From assembly GCA_039566865.1 (NCBI GenBank), contig CM076958.1, positions 8,904,501-8,968,500 of the forward strand: a stretch of 64,000 nucleotides of DNA, given 5' to 3'. Numbering within the stretch: position 1 is the first letter of the stretch; each line of letters begins with the position of its first letter. The notes under the pieces were generated by a model that ran no database searches, had not been told where the DNA came from, and saw only the letters and a list, made by a program, of their open reading frames with translations. Below, piece after piece: positions 11,553-21,216 of this stretch. The position numbers and the translations under genes were made by a program. This stretch comes from Aurelia coerulea. Its lineage: Eukaryota > Cnidaria > Scyphozoa > Semaeostomeae > Ulmaridae.

Positions 11553-12508
11553 CACTCATTCTTGTTTATAAGAATACTATAAATTTTAATCAGCCTACTT
11601 ATTTGAAGTAATTTTCATCTTGAGCCAAAATACCGGGTGAGCCAGAAAAAAGTTCCCACTTTCTAAAATTTGTAGCACCACAAGTACTTCATGGATTTGA
11701 ATGATTCAAATTCTAGTTGAAAGCCAAAAGATTGAAGTATTTTTGTGATTTTTCTCATCTTCTTACAAGCACTGCAAATATAAGTAAATTCAACTTTACA
11801 AAAATTTCATGGCTGCAAAATGACAGAAAAAGGCCTAAAACACTTGATCAAATCATTAGGACTCTCCTCACACAGAACAATACGCACATGCGTTTCACCT
11901 CTCTCAAGAGTTACAAGAAATAGATTCTCAAACAGATGCTAAAGATTTTCAATCCCATGGCAATAGATGTGCAGACGATATCTCTCACCCATGAGAAATT
12001 GCATTTTCTCTGTTGTTCTGAGCGAGGAGTCCTTTATGATTTGATCAAGCATTTTAGGCCTTTTTCAGTCATTTTGCCACCATCAAGTTTTTGTAAGCTT
12101 GAATTTACCAATTTTTCCAATGTTCGTAAGAACGAGGGAAAAATCACAAAAATACTTTGATCTTTTGGCTGTCAAGCAAATATTGATTCATTCCAATCCA
12201 TTTAGTACTCTTGATGCTATGAATTTTCAAAAGTGGGAACTTTTTTCTGGCTCACCCGGTATATTCTTACAGTATTCTTATTTGTTGTCAAATCTTCCAA
12301 AGGAAATAGCCGCCCTCGAATAGAAACCACCCTTTTTGAAAAAACGAGATATGCCAGTCATGCGATTCTCTGTTATCAACATCGCAAGACAGACAACTGC
12401 TGAAAAATGAGACACGCTGAGGCCGAGCAATATTCTTAGAACATTCTTCAAAATTGGATGAATTTGAGCCTGAATATTATTTTTAACATTATTCTTAAAA
12501 AAGGAATG
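11553..12508. mobile_element. Outer TA-flanked MITE, host of a second MITE
   Basis: Left end cactcattcttgtttataag and right end attcttaaaaaaggaatg are imperfect inverted repeats next to TA at 11551-11552 and 12509-12510. The element lies between two halves of a LINE reading frame. Its left end resembles that of 2141-2533. It is itself interrupted at 11633-12259. Confidence 0.65.
11633..12259. mobile_element. TA-flanked MITE, CCGGGTGAGCC ends
   Basis: A 627-bp element whose left end ccgggtgagccagaaaaaag is matched in inverse by cttttttctggctcacccgg, with about 28 bp of inverted repeat continuing into ttcccacttt. Flanked by TA on both sides (11631-11632, 12260-12261). The interior is also partly palindromic (aagtatttttgtgattttt near 11737 and aaaaatcacaaaaatactt near 12139). 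Mariner-type non-autonomous element. Confidence 0.88.
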
Positions 12509-12720
12509 TAACGTATTGAATGATTTGAAGCAATGGTTACAAGGTAATAAATTTTCTTTGAATGCCGTACAAACTCAAGCTCTGGTTGTAGGTTCCCAGC
12601 CCAAAATTGGAAAATTACTGACTTCAAAAATTTCAACCTTTGAAAAAATGCAAAAAATAGTCTCGCAGAACGCTGTTAAAGATCCTTACTTTTGTCTCCA
12701 GAAAAAATCCGATGTAAATT

Positions 12721-13142
12721 TAGAGTATTAGGTGATGGTAATGTGATGTTGGTTTCAAAGGTTTTGTTAAGGAGGCAGATCTCTCTTCAATCTACAACCA
12801 ACCATGCATTATTCATTTCATATCATGAAGAAAACTTAGTCGAGGATGTCTAGATGGTAAGAATCTGACAAGTCACTTCCTTTGGCCAAAAGAAACTGTA
12901 TTAAAATTTGATTTGTTGATCACTATTTTGACGACAAAGTGTTAAAATTGATACCTAAACTTGGTCTCTAAATCTTTGTCTGTCAGATGTTTAGCGACAG
13001 AAGAAAGGCAAGATTAATCTATTAGATTAATTTCTCCAATTTTCAGAAGGTGCATGTCTTTTTGTACTCAGGTACAGTCATATCACAAATGCTTTCATTT
13101 GTTAAAAAAACAATTAACGAGTTTGCTATCTATTTTTCAAGG
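12721..13142. other. Intron 1 spacer, nothing identified
   Basis: AT-rich sequence without a coding region or clear repeat structure. Confidence 0.4.
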
Positions 13143-13498
13143 TAAGGGAGACCGGGGCTAGAAGTAACCGGGGCAAGTTGTAACAGAGGGTATTTCTCTG
13201 CCGCTATTAAAGTTGTGCTCACCAACTTTTGTGTGAATGAATGCCGAATGAATGTCTTGTTAATAGCCTTAAATAACGGACTCATCATTTTAAACCCATA
13301 AATGTAACAAAAATGCCGACATCAGTAGAAAGAAGACTGTTAACTCCTGTAAAAGAAACAACAGCCAAAATAAACCTGTAACGAGAGAAAAAAAAACTGT
13401 TAAATCCTGTAAGAGAAAACCGAATGAATCTTAAAACTTGAAAAGAAAGAAATAAGTTAGTAACTAACCAGTAACTGCTGTAAAGATCAACGTGAAAT

Positions 13499-13941
13499 CA
13501 TGGGCAATAATGCACCGTTGATGTGGCCTATAATATGATCAAAATTGTATTTTTACTCACTGTGTTGTTTCTCTTCCACAAGATTGCAAGTACAGCACTT
13601 GATAATGTTGCTACTCCTTCGTTCTTCTCTCATCACAACAAGGAATCAAATGCCGCCAATATTCAAATACAGTTGCAACGGTTGGAGCTCCTACGCAGCG
13701 ATACGTAAAGGGAAGTTTGAAATGAGACGTATCGCTGCGTAGGAGCTCCCACCGTTTCAACTGTATTTGAAATTTGAATATTGGCGACCTTTCATTCCTT
13801 GTTGTGACGAGAGAAGAGCGAAGGAGTAGCAACATTATCAAGTGCTGTACTTGCGATCTTGTGGAAGAGAAACAACACAGTGAGTAAAAATACAATTTTG
13901 ATCATAATATAGGCCACATCAACGGTGCATTATTGCCCATG
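13499..13941. repeat. Near-perfect foldback, about 207-bp arms, 20-bp loop
   Basis: The left arm from catgggcaataatgcacc (13499) is repeated in reverse complement ending ggtgcattattgcccatg (13941). The arms meet at ctacgcagcgatacgt / acgtatcgctgcgtag around a 20-bp loop (13707-13726). Only scattered substitutions and small gaps separate the arms. Flanks gtgaaat at 13492-13498 and 13942-13948 form a 7-bp direct duplication, so the whole hairpin behaves as one inserted unit. Any apparent ORF in it is a by-product of the symmetry. Confidence 0.9.
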
Positions 13942-13954
13942 GTGAAATCAACAA

Positions 13955-14440
13955 ATACGCGTTTCGTCACACTCTCGTCAGTTTATCAGTCTGGTTTTCG
14001 GGCCCTTCACTCGGTTCTCACGTCCCTGTTAAAGAGCACGAACGACTGGTACTTAAACGTTGATAAAGGTACACAGCTGTTGTTTACATAGACCTCCAGA
14101 AAGCTTTTGACACAGCTGACCACGATATTCTATTGAGGAAGCTCAACCTCTGTGGCTTGAAAGGAAAAGTACTTGGCTGGTTTCGCTCGTATCTCACCAA
14201 TAGACGACCACGCTGTAAGTAAATGGGCGAATTTCGGGTACAGACAGTATAACTTGTGGTGTGCCACAAGATTCATGTCTTGGGCCACTTCTATTTCTGG
14301 TCTATATTGATGATCTTCTTTGTTGTTTGAAAATTCCCTTGTATCTTTGTATGCAGATGGCACAAGCATGGACTATGTCTCTGAATCTGTTTCGGAAATT
14401 AATCAAGCAGTTAATGCTGACTTAGAAGCTTTGAAAGGAT
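13955..14440 (+). pseudogene. LINE RT palm fragment
   Basis: Plus-strand reading, with frame changes, gives SVYQSGFRALHS, then WYLNVDKG, VVYIDLQKAFDTADHDILL (14085-14140), GLKGKVLGWFRSYL, CGVPQDSCLGPLLFLVYIDD (14250-14310) and YADGTSM (14350). These are RT motifs in order. The last motif is YADG instead of YADD, and frames are broken. Confidence 0.8.
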
Positions 14441-14479
14441 GACTTGAAGGGATAACTACAGGTATTGGTGTACTTCGTT

Positions 14480-14632
14480 ATGCCAATCAGTACCAACCGA
14501 TTTCAACTGTCAAGACGAGGTCTCAACGCAACTTTTATTATATGGTGACAAAGACCTTCCCAATGACGTTAACAAAAATATTCTCGAATTGACTCTAGAA
14601 TTCATCAAAATAACTGGTCGATTCGATTAGGA
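14480..14632 (+). pseudogene. C-terminal tail of a second LINE
   Basis: Reads CQDEVSTQLLLYGDKDLP then ILELTLEFIKITGRFD and stop. This resembles the LLLYG...LEATLRFIKATKRF tail found after the zinc-like region in some LINE ORFs. It does not follow naturally from the preceding palm fragment, so it is probably a separate copy. Confidence 0.5.
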
Positions 14633-15119
14633 CCGCATCATATCTAGTCATACCTCATCCAACCAACAAGTATGTATTCGTAAAGTGTCTTGTATGTAAA
14701 GTTCCGTATGGTTGATTTATTTCTTAGCAGAAATTATGTGTATCTTTATGTAATGGGTGGGTCGGGGGGTGTGTTGCCTGCTCGGGAAGTCGTGGCGCGG
14801 GGGTCGCACATCCGATTAGTCTAATTCTAATTTCAAATCCTCGACTAAGGCCTGGACAAAATTTCGTTTAAGCCTCTTTGACACGTCGTTTAAATCTCTA
14901 TGAATTTGTGCGAATCGGTTGGGTGGCTCTTGGGGTGCGGTTTTGCGGGCGGGTGGTACATCTTTCCTGATTCACCCAATAGTTTTTATTTCTTTCTATA
15001 TTAGTTACCGCGGGGTTGTCATAGTCTATTGCTCCCCGTGGTATTATCGTCCTTGTAGTGTTTCGTAGAGTAATTAGTAGGTAGCGTCATAAGTAATTCG
15101 TCTTGTAAAAAATTTAAAA

Positions 15120-15600
15120 TGGTATATATAGATATGAAAGAAAAACTGTCAAGACAATGTATAAGAGTTTAGTGGAACCTTACTTTAGATATTGCTGTCC
15201 TGTCTGGGGAAATGCTGGGGTGACCTCCATTGAAAAATTGCAGAAAGTTCACAATTGGGCTGCAAAATTCGTCACCAACAGTCCATTTGATGTGACTGCT
15301 TACCAGTTATTCGAACGCTTAAATTGCCCACTGTCAGGGAGCTCCTTGATTTTGAAGCTCAGAAGATAGTCTTCAGATCCCCTAATGGGGATGTACCTTC
15401 TTGTATGAAAGACATGTTGACGAGAGTCAATAACTCTACTCTTCGTTCTCTTAGAAACGCTGAAATCAATCTGACGTCATTATTATCAAAATCAGCAGGG
15501 GGACAGAAATGCTTCGCGTACCGAGGCGCCAAATTTTTGAACAGTCTTGACACTGACGTCAGAAATTCTTCAACCCTATGATCTTTTAAAAAGAAGGTGA
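15120..15600 (+). pseudogene. LINE RT C-terminal domain fragment
   Basis: Plus-strand frames encode MYKSLVEPYFRYCCPVWGNA, then IEKLQKVHNWAAKFVTNSPF, and after one frame change PTVRELLDFEAQKIVFRS and CFAYRGAKFLNSL. This is the conserved region downstream of the RT thumb, similar to the fragments at 25301-25975 and 30948-31454. It is 5'-truncated just before MYKSLVEP. Confidence 0.82.
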
Positions 15601-16671
15601 AAGCATGACATCATTCACCAAGTCTTTTCGTTTTTCTTTCGTTTATATATGACAAATTGTAATTAGTTTAGGTTTCATGCAAATTTCGTTTTTATTGTAA
15701 GTTAGTAGTTATTATAAGTTTTTAGCATAGCCCCCTGTAAATCAATTATTCCTATTGAGGGATACCATGGGTAAAAAAGATAAAATCAAAATCAAGTCAA
15801 TCAATTTTCTTTTACAGTAGTTGTCTTCTTTCTACTGATTTCGGTGTTTTGTTGCGTTTACGGGTTTAATATGATAAATCCGTTATTTAAGGCTATTTTC
15901 AAAATTTATACTACGAATCAGTTGTTTGCATATGAATGTCTTTTAAGTACCTTTAATTTAAACAGTGGTTCTTATTGTTTTTGCCGTCGGCTATTTTTTA
16001 AGCATTGCCATCCTCATTTTTTGGCCTAAATGTAATTTTTTGGATATCAGAACTTTTCGTTCTGCAGCGTTCCGTAGTTATTGTGAATTCCTAATTCACA
16101 TGCAGTATTAGAGTGAAATTAGGGTTTACTGAGAGTGAAACTGATACATTCAGCAGGTCATGTTCAAATTTTTCAGTTCAGCGAAAGCTGCTAAGACATC
16201 TGATGTGCAAATTATGAAATAAATACTGAATGCAATATATTTTATCTAACTGTGAGTTTATTTGATTACATTTTCCCTGATTTTGAGTTTATTAAATGTA
16301 AAAAGTAGGATTATACTAGCAGACAGACTTTATTCACTGTTTATTTTGTTCTGTTACAACACGCCCCCCGGTACCTGTTACAACTTGCCCCAAGCTCGGG
16401 GTAAGTTGTAACACTCCGATCTTGATTTTCATTTGCTATTTACCGAAAATCTAAAAGTGCCATATTTGTAAAACAACAAATGTCCAATAGCCAATGGTCG
16501 AACACAACACATGGTTGTATACAGACAAGTCTGCGTTTTGCTCATAAGGAGAGAATTTCGTTTTTCTGTAAAGTGTTACAACTAGCCCCGGTCTCCCCTA
16601 TCTGGTGATCTGCCATATCCTTCTGATTTCATCCTGACACTCCCAGATTCAAATCTGTGCTCTTCTTACAG
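15601..16671. other. End of intron 1: LINE 3' UTR and right end of the TA element
   Basis: 15601-15790 looks like the LINE 3' end (gataccatgggtaaaaaag, then aaaatcaaaatcaa). 15800-16598 is the right part of the TA-flanked element. The last 70 bases lead to the acceptor of P4HA exon 2 through ctgtgctcttcttacag. Confidence 0.5.
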
Positions 16672-17003
16672 CTTTAGTCAAGACTCTACAACGGTACAGG
16701 CAAATATTTCCAATCGAAGATGATGTCAAGGGTGCCCAAGCTGCGTTATTACGTCTTCAAAAGACATACGACCTGCCGCCCTCCACTATGTCCGATGGGA
16801 TTGTGCCAGATATGCCACTGATTTCACGAATGGATGCTGAGGACGCATATGCCATTGGGAAGGAGGCTTATTCAAAGGGAGATTTTGAAGGATGTAAACT
16901 TTGGATGCATGAGACGATAAGGCTGAAAGAAATGGGGCGAATACAAGGCAAAGGCCCTACCTTATTTGACATCTTGGATTTTCTGGCTTTCGCTGAATAT
17001 GCT
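16672..17003 (+). CDS. P4HA: P4HA exon 2: peptide-substrate-binding domain
   Basis: Begins after the acceptor cttcttacag and completes the split Ala codon of exon 1. It encodes the end of the N-terminal domain (VKTLQRYRQIFPIEDDVKGA, ALLRLQKTYDLPPSTMSDG) and the first part of the TPR-like substrate-binding domain (LISRMDAEDAYAIGKEAYSK, CKLWMHETIRLKE). The Tyr and Trp positions that contact proline-rich peptide in the family (AYAIGKEAYS, LWM) are present. It ends GCT|GTGAGA in phase 0. The donor is non-canonical beyond GT, but the next exon joins without a gap relative to vertebrate P4HA. Confidence 0.94.
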
Positions 17004-17395
17004 GTGAGATTTGTGAATTTTTTATTCCAAGCTCTTATTGACGTTTTTTGGTCCCCTACTTGGTGTTAAACAAGGACTGGCACAAAATAATGACCAACAA
17101 TGTCTGGGAACTTATACGCTGTTTTCCAAAACCGACTTAGTAAGAGGGGCCAGCGATGCGAAAAACGGCAAAATTAGGCTATGGCTGCTCTTGTTGTGAA
17201 TGTGAATGTTTTTATGTTGATTAGTTGTTGTTTAGTGTGAGAGTTTGTTACTCAAAGCAGATATGTGTTCACTTCAACATAGTTTTATGACTTCTTAGTT
17301 TTATATGCAAATGCATTTACAAGTGACTGTTAAATTCTAAATCTCATTATTTAATTTGCGTTGAATTGAATTCGGCCTTGTTCGGCAGCCCAAGT
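17004..17395. other. Start of intron 2, nothing identified
   Basis: No coding or repeat structure until the words ggcagcccaagttcgaattatt, which appear twice (near 17384 and 17451) at the edge of the microsatellite and probably mark two LINE tail junctions. Confidence 0.4.
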
Positions 17396-17475
17396 TCGAA
17401 TTATTATTATTGTTATTCTATTGTTATTCTATTGTCTATTGTCTATTGTCGGCAGCCCAAGTTCGAATTATTCTA

Positions 17476-17513
<38 letters not shown>

Positions 17514-18149
17514 GTTATCATTATTATTGTTATTGTTATTATTATTGTTTTTTCGCACACCATATCATTGTTGTTGGTTGTTTGTTGCTCAGCTAAATAT
17601 CAAGTCAATACCCTTGACCTTAGATATCTAGAACGTTCTTGGTAACCTTTACCGTTCCCAACACACAAGCTTTTTGCATCATGTCAGTCTTATCTTCCAC
17701 TTCTATCTTTGCTGCCCATTTACTAAAATCCTTGCTCAATGTACCCAATGCCCCAATCACGATCGGAACCAAAAATATTTTCCTGCATTCCCAGATTTTA
17801 CCAATTTCTCTTTTCAAGTCCTGATATCGTTGAATCTTCTCGAGCTCTTTCATCTTTACCCTTGTATCGAATGGGCGTGCAACATCTATGATATAGCGTA
17901 CCCTGTTAGTTTTCTTGCGTATTACTATATCAGGTTTATTGTGTTCAAGGTGGTGATCCGTCTGAATTGATAAGTCCCACAGTAGCTTTACATTTTCACT
18001 TTCTAATACTCTTTCTGGGATATGTTGATACCACTGATCACAATGGGGAAATTCAAATCTTTTGCACAATGTCCAGTGTATAACCACTGCATCCCTGTCA
18101 TGGCGCCAGTAGCGATATTGCTTCTGTGCAAGTTTCGTACACTCTTTGT
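17396..18149 (-). pseudogene. LINE 3' end, copy 1, with (AAT)n tail
   Basis: The minus-strand frame from about 18145 to 17620 encodes KQYRYWRHDRDAV, IHWTLCKRFEFPH, then NKPDIVIRKK and IIDVARPF, YQDLKREIGKIWE, VPIVIGALGTLSKDF and a stop. A Cys/His knuckle followed by PD..(X)n..D is the layout of the C-terminal restriction-like endonuclease of R2-like LINEs. That family placement is inference. Sense 3' of the stop comes an (AAT)n tract (17399-17548 on the plus strand, read as ATT). 5'-truncated. Confidence 0.65.
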
Positions 18150-18808
18150 TATTATTATTAATTATTATTATTATTATTATTTGTTCTTTGCTTTTAATGC
18201 AGTACAGTTCTCGCCACTGTGCCGAGGTCAGTCCATGTCCCTAAGGCAACAGCAGTGTTCACTTGATGGACAACGTTCTTCTCAGGATGTGGGCGCTTCC
18301 GAGGAGAGCAATCTTCTGTAATTCTTCAATCCGTATGTGGCCAGGAATTTGACTGACGTACTTCTCAAGGCCTTTCTTGATGAGTCCCAGTGCTCCCACT
18401 ACAATTGGAACTGTCGATGTCTTCATTTCCCACATTTTTGTTACTTCAATTTCAAGATCTTTATACTTGGACAGCTTCTCTACTTCTTTAATCGATACAT
18501 TTCTTTCAGATGGTATACTCATGTCAATCATAATGCATTTCTTTTCTTCCTTGTCTTTGGTAATTATATCAGGTCTATTAGCTTTTATCTCTTTGTCTGT
18601 GCTTACAGGCATGTCCCATAGTACGGTGGCAGCTTCATTTTCAGTCACTTTCTCAGGTTTGTGCTCATGCCATTTATCTGCAGTTGGGAAATGGTAATTT
18701 TTGCATATTCTCCAATGTAGTTATCCTGCTGCCTTGTCATGTCGCTGTATATATTCCGTCTTTGCGAGTACTGGACAGCCGGCTACAATATGGTCAATAG
18801 TTTCCTCG

Positions 18809-18809
<1 letters not shown>
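18150..18809 (-). pseudogene. LINE 3' end, copy 2, with (AAT)n tail
   Basis: The minus-strand ORF (18648-18259) encodes VLWDMPVSTDKEIKANRPDI, then IMIDMSIPSERNVSIKEVEK and VPIVVGALGLIKKGLEKY, the same domain as copy 1. The frame upstream reads DHIVAGCPVLAKTEYIQRHD and supplies the Cys/His knuckle. Its (AAT)n tail is 18150-18180. It is nearly identical to copy 3 through the nuclease-like domain, so the two insertions come from closely related source elements. Confidence 0.68.
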
Positions 18810-18861
<52 letters not shown>

Positions 18862-19329
18862 CATTATTATGCTCTTTGCTTGTTTGTTTGTTTGTACAGT
18901 TTTTGCCACTGGCAAGGTCAGTCCATGACCATAAGGCAACAGCAGTGTTTATTTGATTGACAACGTTCTTCTCAGGATGTGGACGCTTCCGAGGAGAGCA
19001 ATCTTCTGCAATTCTTTAACTCGCATTTCGCCAGGAATTTGATTCAAGTACTTTTCAAGGCCTTTCTTTATGAGTCCAAGTGCTCCCACTACAACTGGAA
19101 CTGTCGATGTCTTCAATTCCCACATTTTTGCTACTTCTATTTTAAGATCTTTGTACTTGAACAGCTTCTCTACCTCTTTAATTGATACATTTCTTTCAGA
19201 TGGTATGCTCATGTCAATCATAATGCATTTCTTTTCTTCCTTGTCTTTGGTAATTATATCAGGTCTATTAGCTTTTATCTCTTTGTCTGTGTTCACGGGC
19301 ATGTCTCATTATATAGTGGCAATTTCATT
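18810..19329 (-). pseudogene. LINE 3' end, copy 3, with (AAT)n tail
   Basis: The minus-strand ORF (19302-18949) starts MPVNTDKEIKANRPDI and ends with HILRRTLSIK and stop, like copy 2. The pure (ATT)n tract 18810-18868 is its tail and abuts the 5'-truncated end of copy 2. The cluster therefore reads head to tail: copy 3, tail, copy 2, tail, copy 1, tail. Confidence 0.68.
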
Positions 19330-20325
19330 ATTATTATTCAAGCAAAATAGCTACAATATAGCCAGGGATAATGGACCACCAAACATTTTTTTTTTTTTTA
19401 TATTCATAAAATGTTACATTACATGTTACCTACTATACTTTCTAATTACTATACTACAATACAACACTACAGGTACGATACCACAGGCAGCAAAAGACAA
19501 TGACTACGCCCGTGGCCATTAACATATAGACATGCAAATAAATGAGATTAAGTAAAACATCTACAAAAAGCTACGCATACAATACAATTAATTACTGACA
19601 AATACTGGGAACTGTTTCACATTTGATGTAAGGCCAGCATTGGCGCACGATACCGAATGATAGGAACCCCAGACGACAGAACAGGGCTACTGGTTTTCAA
19701 TGTAATCCTTCTGAAATACTCCGATTTTGTGTGGATGAACTTTGGTTCATACATCGTTTACCGAACATCAAGTGTGAAACAGACTTAACAAACGGGGAGC
19801 AAATAAAACACTTTGTGGCTGTGTGACGTATAATAAAAATTTGAGTTCAGCCAAACCGACCAGTTTTGTGGATAAAATTTAAGGTCATTTCTAGTATATT
19901 CTTATTTACGTCATCAGAAAGGTCTTTATCACCATACAATAAATATTGTACTAGAACGTTGTTTGGAAGTTTGCACCAAACATTGTTGGTCCTAAGAATA
20001 AACAATATATTTCATACAAAAGAAAATAGTCAATATTCAATCTACATGCTGCACGAGTCCTGAAAGTACTTTTCGAACTATGCTTTCGCTGTCCATTAAC
20101 ACTGTCTTCTGCATCTCCGCTACAGTTGTCTCAGCTAATCGCTCTCGTTCTAATCGTTTGCCAAATACTCTTCCCACATCACTCAACACATCTGTTATAC
20201 CTCCACCAAGAGCACCAATAGCTAGAGGAACAATCGTTATGTCATATCCAGGTCTCCTTTCTCTTAATTCAAATACAAGTTGTCGATACTTTGTCATTTT
20301 CTCACGCCTGACGTGCAAAGCCTAA
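19330..20325 (-). pseudogene. LINE 3' end, copy 4 (different subfamily)
   Basis: The minus-strand ORF (20318-20037) encodes KMTKYRQLVFELRERRPGY, then ITIVPLAIGALGGGITDVL and a stop. It is related in pattern (IVPLAIGALG) to copies 1-3 but diverged. A long 3' UTR ends at a T-run on the plus strand (19386-19400). The fragment stops about 27 bp before the acceptor of P4HA exon 3. Confidence 0.58.
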
Positions 20326-20352
20326 TTCTCAAGTTTCTCTATCTATCGACAG

Positions 20353-20404
20353 AATGGAGGTTACGAGGCAGCCATTAACCACACGAGGCAAATGTTGAAT
20401 ATAG
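20353..20404 (+). CDS. P4HA: P4HA exon 3: 52-nt exon of the TPR-like domain
   Basis: Too short to show up as a long ORF. It starts after tttctctatctatcgacag and encodes NGGYEAAINHTRQMLNI plus one base, then G|GTGAGT. Joined to exon 2 (FAEYA) it aligns without gaps to vertebrate YAVYQQGDLDKALLLTKKLLEL, the second helix pair of the peptide-binding domain. Phase 0 in, phase 1 out, restoring an Asp codon with exon 4. Confidence 0.9.
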
Positions 20405-20849
20405 GTGAGTGATCCTTTTTATGGTGCTTTTCAGAAGTGATTGCGCGCCGTGACACTTTTTGCAGTAATTTATGATTACGTTTTCAAGGAGGTTTTTCCA
20501 GAGTCTTGTATCTCTGTCTTGGTTTTTAAGAATTTGTAGGGGGGGCGGGGGCGCCAGCGAAGCGAGGAAAAATGGGATCCTGGGGCTTGCCTTCGGGAAA
20601 ATGTTTTGGGGCCACGCTTTTCAGAATGCCGGAGACGCCCTATTTTAGAACAAGCCACCCAGAATCAAAGAATTGAAGGACCAAGTTTAATGAAGTTGCT
20701 GATAAAAGCTCTTAGGAGCAACAAGAATATGCCTGCACAAAACAAGCAGACGAACAGGTTTCACTGAAACTGTCATTGTAGCTGTTGACGACGGCTTCCC
20801 CTTCTTCTTCCAGTCTCATTCGAGTTCATTTTGTACTGGGTTTGCCAAA
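20405..20849. other. Intron 3 start; MITE remnant
   Basis: A G-rich segment at 20535-20640 (gggggggcgggggcgcc... cttttcagaatgccgg) looks like the end of a G/C-run MITE, but no partner end is seen. Around 20835 actgggtttgccaaaataaac resembles the CCGGGTGCGCC MITE end, degraded. Confidence 0.4.
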
Positions 20850-21216
20850 ATAAACTAGATACTTTTGACAGGCCACGATAAAGGGGGATTGGTTTGTAGG
20901 TCTTTGCATGGTATCTTTCGTCGCCCTTTTTGAAAACTCCAAATACCTGGAAATATTCTAGAATTAATGAAAAGGTTGTAGATGTGAGCGAGTGCGCTAG
21001 CGAGGTGTTAAAACCTTTTATGATCAGCAGTTTAATACCGTCGGCTCCTGGAGATTTGTTGCCTTTTAGAACTTTTATTTCATAAATAATTTTATGCTCT
21101 TTTATTTGCTGGAAAGAGAAGGACTTTATAGTAAGAAAGAATATATCATACGCCATCTGATGTGACATCGCTTTCAAAACGCCATCTCCTTGGACCGATG
21201 ATAACATATGTGGCAC
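20850..21216 (-). pseudogene. LINE RT N-terminal fragment
   Basis: The minus strand encodes FQQIKEHKIIYEIKVLKGNK, SPGADGIKLLIIKGF and VFGVFKKGDERYHAKTYKPI. This is the finger region of a LINE RT, with SPGxDGI and FKKGD...YRPI motifs. The palm and catalytic box are absent. Confidence 0.72.

Larger units (their letters stand above)
11485..12720 (+). pseudogene. LINE RT fragment split by nested MITEs
   Basis: Plus-strand coding YINADDISISCSFSSL...VNKILN (to about 11550) contains a YADD-type catalytic box, here Y-I-N-A-D-D. The frame resumes after a 960-bp insert with NDLKQWLQGNKFSLN (12517-12560) and continues into VGSQPKIGKL, the usual order after the catalytic motif in CR1-like LINEs. The copy is truncated at both ends. 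Confidence 0.72.
13145..16598. mobile_element. TA-flanked element (gggagaccgggg ends) with nested insertions
   Basis: Left end agggagaccggggctag and right end ctagccccggtctcccc are inverted repeats, bordered by TA at 13143-13144 and 16599-16600. Subterminal ggggcaagttgtaac (left) and gttacaacttgcccc (right, near 16378) add to the symmetry. The 885-bp relative at 32354-33238 has the same ends and no long insert. The copy here is enlarged by a foldback (13499-13941) and LINE pieces (13955-15600). No transposase seen. Confidence 0.75.

Noticed and set aside
13523..13895. Signal-peptide-like ORFs (MYFYSLCCFSS type) on both strands
   Set aside because: Mirror images created by the foldback arms; no splice or transcript evidence.
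18701..18960. Poly-Ile and poly-Tyr ORFs
   Set aside because: Translation of the (ATT)n tail of LINE copy 3.
20037..20325. LINE fragment as an alternative exon of P4HA
   Set aside because: It lies on the opposite strand and matches a LINE 3' tail, despite ending close to the exon 3 acceptor.
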